Program-made: the position numbers and the translations under genes
Notes under the pieces: model-generated
What the model saw: only the letters and a program-made list of their open reading frames with translations
Databases searched by the model: none
Told to the model about the DNA's origin: nothing
Shown: positions 1-7,559 of the stretch, one piece after another
Position numbering within the stretch: position 1 is the stretch's first letter
Layout: every line of letters starts with the position of its first letter
NCBI GenBank assembly: GCA_002492295.1
Contig: DKYC01000042.1
Location: 741 to 22,719 of the forward strand
Direction: 5' to 3'
Length of the DNA: 21,979 nt
Origin: Lachnospiraceae bacterium UBA7110
GTDB taxonomy: Bacteria; Bacillota; Clostridia; Lachnospirales; Lachnospiraceae

Positions 1-2988
1 CTTGACTGCCTCCACCTCGTTGACTGCCTGTGAGAATACATAGATACCGACCTTAAGTCCTGCCGCTGTCGCACCCTGAATGTTCTTCGTAAAGCTCTGG
101 TCCTGGACAAGCACGCCCGTCGCCGAGCCTCTGTAACCGCAGCGGATAATCACATAGTCAACGCCCGACGCTTTCACCGCGTTCCAGTTAATCTCTCCGT
201 TGTGCCTTGACACGTCAATCCCGAATTTCGAGCCGTTAACGGTCGTCGCAATCGCCCCGTCAGTACCGAAATTATAGGTAACGCCCTGAATAACCTGCGC
301 GCCCGTCACGGGATTTCCGTTTTTGTCATAGAAATACGTCTTTCCGTCTATCGTCTGCCAGCCTGTATATTTATATTGTGCCGCGGTTTTGATATAAAAT
401 TCCGACGACGCGTAATAATCCGCGTAAACTGCCTCTTTATAGCTGCCGTCATTGTTCTTTAGGTAAATCTGGTTTCCGTTCGCATCCTTTAGTTTCGTCA
501 CCGTATCTCCCGACGCGTTGGAGTTGACCGTTACCGTACAGCTTGCCTTCGCCGGATTTCCTTTTCCGTCCTTTTCCTTTGTGATTGCAGTAATCACCGC
601 GCTGCCCGCCGACACGCCTGTCACGACGCCTTTTTCACTGACTGTCGCCACCTTTTTATCGGAAGTTTCCCATGTGACGCCTGCATCCTTTGTATAGCCT
701 CCTACCGTAGCCACAAGCGTTGTCGTGCCGCCAACCCCGATATAGACGTCCTGTGTCCTGTCAAGCGCTACCACAAGCGTACCCCCAGAAGAAGCAGTTA
801 TGGTAACCTTAATCTGCGCCCTGATATCAAGTTCCTTTCCGTCGGCTCCCTTGATACCCTTTATCTGACCCGTAATAACCGCTGTTCCTGCCTTTTTCCC
901 GGTTACGACGCCGTCAGAGTCAATCTCCGCAATGGAATTATCCTGAACCGACCATGTAACCGCCGGGAAGTTTTCCGTAACTGTCTCAGTGCTGTTGTCA
1001 TCTTTCGTATAAACAAGCTTTGCAGGCTTAACCGTAAGGGTCTCATCCACCCCGCAGCTTTCCCGGCTTGCCGTCAGTTCAAGCTTTGCTGCGGACAGCT
1101 TTGCCGCTTCCACCGTCACCTCACAGGAAGCGCTTGCTGTGTCTGTCGTCTCACTTGTCTTTTTCTCCGGCTCAATTGTCCTTTTATAGTCATACGCGAT
1201 GGTCTGGTCCGCGTCATCCTTAATCGGCGTGCACTTTTCCTTCTCCGCGCCGGAAAGCGCCTCATAATCGTCCAAATCAATCTGCACTGTCTCTTCTACC
1301 GGCTGTTCAGGTTCATAGGTTGTTATGATTGTTTTCCTTGTGACCGTATACGTAATGGTAGCCGTACCCTCTGATTTTGCCGTCACCGTGCCGTTGCTTA
1401 CTGTCGCTACGGACTCGTCGGACGACTTCCATTCCGTCGTGTATTTATATTCCGTATCCCCTTCCGTCTTATCGTTAAAGGAAGTGCCGGAAAGGGTTGC
1501 TGTCGCCCCTGTCTTTAACGAAAGGGTTGATTTGTCGAGCGTTACGTTGATTGTATCAAAAAGCATTCGTGCCGCCGCCTTTGACACTTTGGAAGGGTCG
1601 GGGATTGTGCTCTTATCGACCGGAAGATAGCTCTCACTGCCCCCTATCGGCGTTTTTGTCGATTCCACCCACTCGACCGTATCCGTAAGCTTTACTTCCT
1701 CTGCCACCGCATCCTTCTTTTGGGTATCCTCCGCCGCAACATTCACCTGCTTCTCACTTTTGACCTCATCCTGCACATTGATGACCACATACTCCACCTT
1801 ATCCTTGACCGTCACCTGCTGTGCCACTGTCGGGAACTGGTATTTGTCTGTCGAGGTTATCACCGCGTCAAAAATACCTGCCTTTATGTTTTCGGCATAA
1901 ATAATCCCGTCCATGTCGTCGTCCGTTAAGACTAACTCCTTTTTGCTCGATGTGTTGACCAGCTTTACTTCAAATTTCGTTCCGGTAATCAGCTCACCGC
2001 TATTTGCATCCGTAAACCGTATCTTTAAGTCCTTTTCCACGGACACAAAGCTGACGCTGACCTTGCTTCCTGCAACGCCGCTTTCTGACATGCTTTCTGA
2101 AACACTTTCCACCTCATCCAAAAAATTTCCCAAAAGCGCCGCATCCGTCATGGAGGATAGTCCGTCGCCTCCCACAATTCCAATTCCGGCAAGCTCTGTT
2201 CCCACCGGCGCGATTGCCTGTATATGCTCGCTCACACGTCTGTTTGCAAAAAACATACCAAAAATTACAACAACCGCCACCAAAAGGACAACCCCTGTCG
2301 TCACCAGAACCGCATCCAGGGCAGTCATGTTTGACGCGCGCTTCTTTAAATGATAGAACAGTGACTGCATTTTGCCGGAAAAATCTGTACCGAATACAAT
2401 CCCGTCTTCCATATCATCATAGCGTTCCTCATAACCGCCGTCGTAAGAATCGTCATAATGGTTATTTACACCGCCATAGGCAATATCAAAGCTGTCCTCA
2501 TCATAATCCTCGTCATACTCATCGGCATATTCCTCAGATTCGTAATATTCCTCCTGTTCCTCTTCATACAAGCCGTCCTCTTCATAATAACTGCCCGTAT
2601 CCTCCGCATAATCCTCCGTGTAATACGCAGGATCATTTTCCTCATCCGGTTCTTCCTCTTCGTAATACGCCTCCTGCATCCCGTAGTCGTCCGATTCCTC
2701 CTGTCCCTCACAAATCTCCTCGTCCGGCTCCCCGGAATCGTATCCGTCCGCTTCATAATATGCGTCCTTACCGCCGTACCCGACTATGTATTCGTCATCG
2801 TCATCCTCATAATACGCATCATCGTCCTCATATTCCGCGCCTGCGTCATCCTCATAATACGCATCATCGTCCTCAACGAACTCCTCATACATCTCATCTG
2901 TATATTCATCAGCCTGATAATTCTTTCTTCTGCCGGCTGTTTTTCTCTTATTTGTGCCGTACACCCCGAATACTTTCTTATTTTTCAT
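1..2988 (-). CDS. GH25 lysozyme-like surface protein with acidic cytoplasmic tail (3' end missing)
   Basis: Open from an ATG at 2988 to the window edge: 996 codons without a stop, so the C-terminus lies outside. Layout by residue: about 1-215 an extremely Asp/Glu/Tyr-rich segment with seven YY doublets; a KKR-flanked transmembrane helix at about 226-250, implying N-terminus inside; a prealbumin/SpaA-like region around 315-400; three Big_2-like Ig domains at about 472-550, 627-727 and 732-825, each with the typical 'VATVS..G.VT..' or 'IAEIDSDGVVTGKKAGTA' pattern; a cell-wall-binding repeat (GWQTIDGKTYFYDKNGNPVTG) near 870-915; then the start of a GH25 domain from about 923, with the family opening motif FGIDVSRHNGEINW and DYVIIRCGYRG. 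GH25 enzymes cleave the MurNAc-GlcNAc bond of peptidoglycan. The catalytic DxE pair would fall beyond the window, so activity is unverified. It is transcribed separately from the glycan operon. The acidic intracellular tail is unusual for this family. Confidence 0.85.
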   Translation of the reverse strand, partial: MKNKKVFGVYGTNKRKTAGRRKNYQADEYTDEMYEEFVEDDDAYYEDDAGAEYEDDDAYYEDDDDEYIVGYGGKDAYYEADGYDSGEPDEEICEGQEESDDYGMQEAYYEEEEPDEENDPAYYTEDYAEDTGSYYEEDGLYEEEQEEYYESEEYADEYDEDYDEDSFDIAYGGVNNHYDDSYDGGYEERYDDMEDGIVFGTDFSGKMQSLFYHLKKRASNMTALDAVLVTTGVVLLVAVVVIFGMFFANRRVSEHIQAIAPVGTELAGIGIVGGDGLSSMTDAALLGNFLDEVESVSESMSESGVAGSKVSVSFVSVEKDLKIRFTDANSGELITGTKFEVKLVNTSSKKELVLTDDDMDGIIYAENIKAGIFDAVITSTDKYQFPTVAQQVTVKDKVEYVVINVQDEVKSEKQVNVAAEDTQKKDAVAEEVKLTDTVEWVESTKTPIGGSESYLPVDKSTIPDPSKVSKAAARMLFDTINVTLDKSTLSLKTGATATLSGTSFNDKTEGDTEYKYTTEWKSSDESVATVSNGTVTAKSEGTATITYTVTRKTIITTYEPEQPVEETVQIDLDDYEALSGAEKEKCTPIKDDADQTIAYDYKRTIEPEKKTSETTDTASASCEVTVEAAKLSAAKLELTASRESCGVDETLTVKPAKLVYTKDDNSTETVTENFPAVTWSVQDNSIAEIDSDGVVTGKKAGTAVITGQIKGIKGADGKELDIRAQIKVTITASSGGTLVVALDRTQDVYIGVGGTTTLVATVGGYTKDAGVTWETSDKKVATVSEKGVVTGVSAGSAVITAITKEKDGKGNPAKASCTVTVNSNASGDTVTKLKDANGNQIYLKNNDGSYKEAVYADYYASSEFYIKTAAQYKYTGWQTIDGKTYFYDKNGNPVTGAQVIQGVTYNFGTDGAIATTVNGSKFGIDVSRHNGEINWNAVKASGVDYVIIRCGYRGSATGVLVQDQSFTKNIQGATAAGLKVGIYVFSQAVNEVEAVK
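2801..2875. repeat. Two identical 30-bp in-frame direct repeats
   Basis: Positions 2801-2830 and 2846-2875 are identical over 30 bases and offset by 45 bp, so they repeat in frame. They encode DDDAYYEDD-type peptides in the acidic tail of the GH25 protein. The surrounding tail holds looser copies of the same AYYE pattern, suggesting growth by internal duplication. Confidence 0.85.
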
Positions 2989-2997
2989 CCCAGTATT

Positions 2998-3017
2998 GTC
3001 TTAAAGACTTCCTCCTT
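2998..3017 (-). promoter_or_regulatory. Distant Shine-Dalgarno and small palindrome before the GH25 gene
   Basis: The only strong ribosome binding site upstream of the GH25 ATG is AAGGAGG at 3017-3011. It lies 22 nt from the ATG, against a usual 5-10. Between them sits the palindrome GTCTTTAAGAC (3008-2998). An in-frame TAA at about codon -5 and the lack of ATG, GTG or TTG in the gap rule out an earlier start. Folding of the palindrome might shorten the effective spacing; that is inference. Confidence 0.45.
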
Positions 3018-3062
3018 CTCGCAATTTAATAATTTTGTAACATTTTTAATGATTACGCAACA

Positions 3063-3091
3063 ATAATACCAAAATTTCAACATTATGGCAA
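3063..3091 (-). promoter_or_regulatory. Sigma-A type promoter for the GH25 gene
   Basis: On the minus strand a -35 TTGCCA (3091-3086) is followed after exactly 17 bp by a -10 TATTAT (3068-3063); each matches consensus at 5 of 6 bases. Predicted transcription starts near 3056, giving a leader of about 68 nt. The promoter begins only 18 bp past the end of the last gene of the glycan operon. No hairpin terminator is visible between them, so read-through from the operon is possible. Confidence 0.6.
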
Positions 3092-3108
3092 CCACTTATT
3101 CGATATTC

Positions 3109-3447
3109 CTACATGTAAAATACTGCCATGCCCAGCATAATGCAGCCAACTCCCAAAACCTTTTTCAGGCAGATTTTTTCATTCAGGAAAACGCAGCCCA
3201 GCACAAGCACAAGCACGTTTCCAAAAGACTCAATCACCGGTCCGTTTTTATACTCCATCCCGCTGTACGCATAAATCGTCAGGAGCATGGATAAAACCAA
3301 AAGCCCGTATCCTCCAATCACATACGGATTAACGTACTCCTTCACGATGGAGGAATATGTTTTCATCGCACTCTTTTTAAGCAGAATCTGCGATACGGAC
3401 GCAACCGTTACGGACACAAACATGCACAGTATAAACCGGTTAATCAT
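3109..3447 (-). CDS. Half-size DMT/EamA-family membrane protein (ArnE/ArnF-like), subunit B
   Basis: A 112-aa protein of four predicted membrane helices: VSQILLKKSA after the first helix, a middle 'GGYGLLVLSMLLTIYAYSGM' helix, and a 'LGCVFLNEKICLKKVLGVGCIMLGMAVFY' C-terminal pair. The E-K...G.. pattern after the third helix is typical of EmrE/EamA half transporters. The start at 3447 is chosen over an upstream in-frame ATG at 3471 because GGGAGAAG lies about 9 nt upstream, while 3471 has no ribosome binding site. It overlaps the preceding gene by 8 bp, and that gene is a second protein of the same size and fold, as with ArnE/ArnF, which together flip undecaprenyl-phosphate-aminoarabinose. The inferred role is flipping a polyprenyl-phosphate sugar made by the operon's GT2 enzyme. 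It is the last gene of the operon. The real substrate is unknown. Confidence 0.75.
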   Translation of the reverse strand: MINRFILCMFVSVTVASVSQILLKKSAMKTYSSIVKEYVNPYVIGGYGLLVLSMLLTIYAYSGMEYKNGPVIESFGNVLVLVLGCVFLNEKICLKKVLGVGCIMLGMAVFYM

Positions 3448-3814
3448 GGTCTGTCTCTTCTCCCTTCGCATTTTTCATATCCGTATTGATAATAACCGTC
3501 CCCGCCGTCACAAGCAGCACACCGATGATGTTTTTCACCGTAATCGCATCATGGAAAACCAGGACAGCCCAAAGCATCGACCAAAGAATCGCCATCGAGC
3601 GGTTCGCATACGCAACGGACAGCTCAAAACGCTTAATCATCTGCTGCCACAAAACCGCGTAAACCGCGAGCAGCACAAACTCCAATCCGAAGAACACCAA
3701 AAACCGGACGGGATTTTTGCCGCTTGCCGACGCGTTTTTCGACATAATGCCGGAAAGCGTATAAATCACCACCACACCCTGCAGCTGGATAATATTTTTA
3801 ACCGTTTTTCCCAT
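3440..3814 (-). CDS. Half-size DMT/EamA-family membrane protein (ArnE/ArnF-like), subunit A
   Basis: A 124-aa protein with about four hydrophobic helices. The segment 'SVAYANRSMAILWSMLWAVLVFHDAITVKNIIGVLLVTAGTVIINTD' is the classic EamA/SMR half-repeat: helix, short turn with a charged residue, 'GVLLVTAGTVII' helix. The ATG at 3814 overlaps the stop of the preceding gene (TGATG), and GGGAGGG lies 6 nt upstream, so translation is probably coupled. With the next gene it forms a pair of non-identical half transporters that would work as a heterodimer. Known pairs of this type (ArnE/ArnF) flip lipid-linked monosaccharides; drug export of the EmrE kind is the alternative, but the glycan context makes lipid-sugar flipping more likely. 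The C-terminus is polar and cytoplasmic. Confidence 0.75.
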   Translation of the reverse strand: MGKTVKNIIQLQGVVVIYTLSGIMSKNASASGKNPVRFLVFFGLEFVLLAVYAVLWQQMIKRFELSVAYANRSMAILWSMLWAVLVFHDAITVKNIIGVLLVTAGTVIINTDMKNAKGEETDHD

Positions 3815-4665
3815 CAGGTTCCCTCCCGTCCCGTTTCTCCTGCCTTTATCACATCATCGTCCAAAAGTCCCTGCTCCTTGTACACATCATAGTAATTATA
3901 ATCCATGTAAATATAATACCCCTGCACAAAATCCAGCAGAAAGTAGTTCTGCTCCTCCATACCGCCGCGAATCTGTTTCGCGCAGGAAAGCACCACATAC
4001 GCGCAGTGCTCCTCCCTCGCGCAGCGCGCCACCTCCACGGCATCATAATAGGATTCGCTGCCCTCCATCGCATCATACAGCGCATTGGAAAAGCTCCACG
4101 CAGGCTCCAGAATATTCCTGCCGTACGGCGTAAATACATCCGCCGTGTACTGTCGGAAAAACGGCAGAAGCTCCGCAGGCATCACTGCAATCGGCGTGTA
4201 ATTATCAAGCTTTAACGCTTCCGCCACGTCAATTACCTGCTGCGGCATATGATACGCATTGACCGACTTAAAATGCAGCGTCTTTGTGTAGACCAAATCC
4301 CCGTTGATGCAGATTACAAGCAATGTCAGCACAAACACAAGCCCTCTGCTTACAGCCGTTTGAAACCGCATCATCAGTTTCACCGCACTGTAACACACAA
4401 CTATCCCCATCGGAAGCGCCCACAGTACACGGTAGTAAATCTCGGCATCAATCAAAATGCCGATCCACGCATAAAGCGGACACACAAACACCACCCCAAG
4501 CGCCGTCACAAGATACACAAGCACCACGCGCAGCCGCTTCTTTTTTTCCGTCACCCACAAAAACAGGAGCGCGATCAAAAAAAGCGGCACAAGAAAACTC
4601 TTATTATTATATAGAATAATGTCCTCAAGCACTGTTCCGGCAGCCCGTTTAAGCGCAGATAACAT
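3814..4665 (-). CDS. Membrane protein, probable C-terminal half of a split GT-C-like protein
   Basis: A 283-aa protein. The N-terminal third has several membrane helices (FLVPLFLIALLFLWV, VVLVYLVTALGVVFVCPLYAWIG, a long one around 'GLVFVLTLLVICINGD'); the rest is a soluble, probably external domain with aromatic-rich segments (YYIYMDYNYYDVY). This matches the second half of polytopic sugar transferases: last helices plus an extracytoplasmic domain. The start at 4665 has a strong AAAAGGAGG ribosome binding site 6 nt upstream. The same frame stays open upstream to at least 4737, overlapping the end of the preceding gene; inserting one A in the AAA at 4703-4701 would join the two into one protein of about 649 aa. 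It may be a broken gene half, or a separately translated subunit. I do not recognise a catalytic motif in this half. Confidence 0.7.
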   Translation of the reverse strand: MLSALKRAAGTVLEDIILYNNKSFLVPLFLIALLFLWVTEKKKRLRVVLVYLVTALGVVFVCPLYAWIGILIDAEIYYRVLWALPMGIVVCYSAVKLMMRFQTAVSRGLVFVLTLLVICINGDLVYTKTLHFKSVNAYHMPQQVIDVAEALKLDNYTPIAVMPAELLPFFRQYTADVFTPYGRNILEPAWSFSNALYDAMEGSESYYDAVEVARCAREEHCAYVVLSCAKQIRGGMEEQNYFLLDFVQGYYIYMDYNYYDVYKEQGLLDDDVIKAGETGREGT

Positions 4666-4697
4666 ACCCTGCCTCCTTTTTTCCAACAATTTCCAGC

Positions 4698-5762
4698 CTA
4701 TTTGACAACCAGATAGCACACCGCCAAGAGCAGGCATGGCACACAGCAGGCAAAAATATTTACCGCCGCGCGCACGCTTTTCTTCTTAATCCCAATCAGA
4801 ACCGATGCCACGCCCACAACCGTAGGAACGAGCATAAACGAAACACTCGTCGAAAACACCGCCGACACCAGCACGCACTCATAGAGCATCCACGCCCCAG
4901 GACTGACCTTGTCCTGCGCCAGATAAATCATGCATAAGACAAGCGCCGGAAGCACCATCCCCGCCATCATTCCCTTCCCCTGCCACGTCCTTGTCATGGC
5001 AAACGTCTCGGATGTGTAGAGCGAAATATTCCCAAACGCAAACCACACGGCAGTAAAAATCAGAAACACCGGGCGAAAATTACTCTTTGCCCTCCCTGTC
5101 TTCTTCGTAATCGGTAAAAGGCGGTTCCCGATCTGCCCGTAAATGCAGTACAGAAATACCAGCCACACCACGGAAAGCACACTGTGGGAAATCACCGCAG
5201 GATGGATTCCGCTCAGCCTTGAGAGCCACGCCTGGTAAACCGGCGTCGGTGAGAGGGCATGTCTTGCATCCAGCGGATAAAGGTACCCTGTATAGGCATC
5301 CCGAAGATACATTGTATCAAACTTGTCCGTCAGTACGGACGTTGCAATATAGTAGGCATCATCGCCGTCATAATACTCATAAAACAGCGCCATGTAAAGC
5401 TGTACGCCAATTAGGAAATATGCCAAAAGCCATCCCAGCTTCACAGGCAGCGGCTGCGAAAACGACTCCCTGATATTCCTTGCAAAATCAGCCCACACGT
5501 GCCTTGATGCCCACACCGAACAGAGCAAAACCACGCCAATCAGCGAAGTGTACGTAATGACAAGCGACGTAAAGCTCTTTTCCAGCAGAATAAACGGCAC
5601 CGCGGTCAGTTCAAACAGAAAAAAGCTCACAAACCACCCGCAGACATACGTCATTGCGGGTGTTCTTTGCAAGCCGGACATATATTTTACCGGTATCATT
5701 CCCAAAAAAAACGGAACCGGAAGCACAAGCGTAAGCAAAATGCACCATTGTATTATTTCCAC
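4698..5762 (-). CDS. DUF6077-like polytopic membrane protein, probable N-terminal half of a split gene
   Basis: A 354-aa protein with about nine hydrophobic helices. After the second to fourth helices comes EYYDGDDAYYIATSV, an acidic external loop in the position of the catalytic Asp loop of GT-C glycosyltransferases; I associate this motif with DUF6077, from memory. A further external loop contains YPLDARHALSPTPVYQAWLS. The start is a GTG at 5762, with AGGAGA 6-7 nt upstream; the GTG at 5768 is too close to that site. It ends in the middle of a helix (LLAVCYLVVK then TAG), which is abrupt for this family, and the missing C-terminal part appears in the next gene. If GT-C, it would use a polyprenyl-phosphate sugar outside the membrane. 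The 12-bp gap to the PAP2 gene keeps it in the operon. Confidence 0.7.
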   Translation of the reverse strand: MEIIQWCILLTLVLPVPFFLGMIPVKYMSGLQRTPAMTYVCGWFVSFFLFELTAVPFILLEKSFTSLVITYTSLIGVVLLCSVWASRHVWADFARNIRESFSQPLPVKLGWLLAYFLIGVQLYMALFYEYYDGDDAYYIATSVLTDKFDTMYLRDAYTGYLYPLDARHALSPTPVYQAWLSRLSGIHPAVISHSVLSVVWLVFLYCIYGQIGNRLLPITKKTGRAKSNFRPVFLIFTAVWFAFGNISLYTSETFAMTRTWQGKGMMAGMVLPALVLCMIYLAQDKVSPGAWMLYECVLVSAVFSTSVSFMLVPTVVGVASVLIGIKKKSVRAAVNIFACCVPCLLLAVCYLVVK

Positions 5763-5780
5763 TGTCACTCTCCTGATTGA

Positions 5781-6338
5781 TTACTGTTTCCTCTTAACCC
5801 CATATCCGGTAATGATTTTATAGGCAAGCACGCCCGTAACCGTGCCAATCATCATGCCCGTAAGGACATCCGTGGGATAATGCGCTGCATTATATAATCT
5901 TGAGACGGCAATTAGCACAGCCGCTGCCAAAGCCAAAGCGGCGCACCATTTCGGTATGGTATTATCCTTCCCATACAAAAACAATACCGAAGCCACCGCA
6001 AACGCAGACCCTGTATGCCCTGACGGGAATGAGAAATCCGCCGGCATGTGCCCCAGCAGCGTCAGCGCCCCGTTGACCACGTACGGTCTAATTCTCGCCG
6101 TGCAGTTCTTCAGAATCAGGTTTACAATAACAGCCTCCGCCGCAAGGGAAAAAAATGCCGTTATCCCCACCTTCCTGTACTTTGCCAGCGCAATAAGCAG
6201 GATTACTGTCAGAATGGACAGTATTCCCGCGTTATTTACCGCTGAAACGCACGGCATCAGAACATCAAACGCATCTGTTCTTAGATTTTCCTGTATCCAA
6301 AGAAGTATGTCTGACTCAAACAAATTCAGTCCTTCCAT
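5781..6338 (-). CDS. PAP2-family membrane phosphatase (probable undecaprenyl-pyrophosphate phosphatase)
   Basis: A 185-aa protein with about six membrane helices and all three motifs of the PAP2/phosphatidic acid phosphatase family: K77-x6-R84-P85 (KNCTARIRP), P105-S-G-H108 (FPSGHT), and S146-R147-x5-H153-x3-D157 (SRLYNAAHYPTD). H108 and H153 are the expected catalytic histidines. Members of this size (BcrC, PgpB-like) remove phosphate from undecaprenyl pyrophosphate at the outer face of the membrane and so recycle the lipid carrier. That fits a place in a glycan-assembly operon, since glycan transfer from the carrier releases the pyrophosphate. Its ATG overlaps the upstream stop by one base (TAATG), implying coupled translation. 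Phosphatidylglycerophosphate or another lipid phosphate cannot be excluded as substrate. Confidence 0.88.
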   Translation of the reverse strand: MEGLNLFESDILLWIQENLRTDAFDVLMPCVSAVNNAGILSILTVILLIALAKYRKVGITAFFSLAAEAVIVNLILKNCTARIRPYVVNGALTLLGHMPADFSFPSGHTGSAFAVASVLFLYGKDNTIPKWCAALALAAAVLIAVSRLYNAAHYPTDVLTGMMIGTVTGVLAYKIITGYGVKRKQ

Positions 6339-7522
6339 TAATTTCCTGAATTCCCTTCCTTTTGTCCGAAGTACAGCGACAGCTCTGCCGCAATATGCTC
6401 GCCCAGCGCGATGCTTCCGTTATCCTTCGGATGAAGCCCGTCGCGCAGGTAATAATCGGATGCCTCCTTTGTGGAACAGTCCATAAAACCTGTACCATGT
6501 AAATCAATAATGTTAAAACCGAATTCCTTTGCAAGCTGGCGCTCCGCCTCCATAAAGTCGCCTAGCGTCGGCTGTCCGTTAAAGTCCGCGTAAGTGCAGT
6601 TCGGCTTTTTGTTAATGTCATACATCGTGACAAAAAAGATATCCCTGTCGCCATAGTATTCCTTCAGCTGCTTCATAAAGTAGCGCAGCGCACCGCAGTA
6701 ATTCCCCGTTGACATCGTATCGGACACGCTCCCGAAATGTTTATTCGCAGGCGTACACAGATAATCGTTGACGCCCGCAAACACCACGATAATATCCGAA
6801 TTAATGTTCGTTACATTTTCAAAATTCATGGCAAGTGAAAGTTCATCCCCGCCGTACTGCGCGAACATTCTTCCCCCCATGCCATGATTGAGTACATTTC
6901 CAAAATGGAGATAGGAATTCACATATGTAACATAGCTTACATAGTTTCCATTCTGGTCTATCGAGCTCGTAATACCCTCGGTGATACTGTCGCCGATAAA
7001 TACAATCGTCTTATCACTGAAGTCATACGCATTGTTTGCCAAAATCTGTTTATCCATCTGATTGATTTTTTTCGTCTTGTCAAGCGAATCGGTAATATCG
7101 TAAAGCGAGTCGCGCACTTCCGCAAAATTCTGCTGCTGTTCCCGCCTTGCCGCAAGCTCCCCTTCGGAAAGCTCCACCTTTAAGCCCCCGCCTTCCTGTG
7201 TCGTTTCCTCCGGAGCCGTTTCTTCGGACTCCTGCTCTGTCGTCTGCTGCGTCTCCTCTGTATCCGTTTCCTGCGTTGTCTCCAGGACGGACTGCTGTTC
7301 GGACGAAGGCGTATCAGGCTGCGGTGCCGTATTCCCAGCGGCACCGTTACAGATACACTCACTGCATGTGCAGGGACATCCCGCATAAGTCTCAGGTCCG
7401 CTCTCCCGCACAATAACATCCTCATTATCCTTTTGCGCACTGTTGCCACATGCGGAAAGAGACAGCACCATTGTTAACGCTGCTGCTACTGCTGCTACTG
7501 CTGCTACTGATTTTCTTTTCAT
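6338..7522 (-). CDS. SGNH/GDSL-family hydrolase, lipoprotein
   Basis: A 394-aa protein. Residues 1-25 form a lipoprotein signal peptide with lipobox LSAC (Cys25). A cysteine cluster follows at 49-58 (CPCTCSECIC), then a Gln/Thr/Glu-rich linker (about 71-110), a helical stretch, and the SGNH domain from about 170: block I FIGDSITEG (Ser179), block II Gly near HGMGGRMF, block III GVND (250-253), block V DGLHP (Asp361, His364). All catalytic positions are present, so it should be an active esterase or acyl-transfer-type enzyme tethered outside the membrane. The likely job, inferred from context, is O-deacylation or O-acyl editing of the surface glycan; phospholipid esterase is an alternative. 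AGAGGAGA lies 5 nt before the ATG at 7522. The signal peptide is encoded by a perfect 9-bp tandem repeat. Confidence 0.85.
   Translation of the reverse strand: MKRKSVAAVAAVAAALTMVLSLSACGNSAQKDNEDVIVRESGPETYAGCPCTCSECICNGAAGNTAPQPDTPSSEQQSVLETTQETDTEETQQTTEQESEETAPEETTQEGGGLKVELSEGELAARREQQQNFAEVRDSLYDITDSLDKTKKINQMDKQILANNAYDFSDKTIVFIGDSITEGITSSIDQNGNYVSYVTYVNSYLHFGNVLNHGMGGRMFAQYGGDELSLAMNFENVTNINSDIIVVFAGVNDYLCTPANKHFGSVSDTMSTGNYCGALRYFMKQLKEYYGDRDIFFVTMYDINKKPNCTYADFNGQPTLGDFMEAERQLAKEFGFNIIDLHGTGFMDCSTKEASDYYLRDGLHPKDNGSIALGEHIAAELSLYFGQKEGNSGN
7482..7508. repeat. 9-bp tandem repeat, three perfect copies, in the signal peptide
   Basis: Three exact copies of gctgctact encode Val-Ala-Ala three times in the hydrophobic core of the lipoprotein signal peptide. 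Unit gain or loss keeps the frame and changes the core length by three residues, so it could vary between strains. Confidence 0.85.
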
Positions 7523-7559
7523 AATAATCTCCTCTTGATTCCCTAATCAATCCAATACA

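Noticed and set aside
2801..2875. CRISPR-like repeat pair
   Set aside because: Only two copies, 15-bp gap, in frame within a coding repeat region; no array, leader or cas genes.
2214..3066. Two long plus-strand open frames opposite the GH25 acidic tail
   Set aside because: Their odd composition (His/Pro/Arg-rich or Ile/Leu-rich) is simply the antisense of GAA/GAT/TAT-rich codons; no ribosome binding site or family motif.
3092..3108. Terminator after the glycan operon
   Set aside because: No stem-loop with a T-run found between the last gene and the GH25 promoter.
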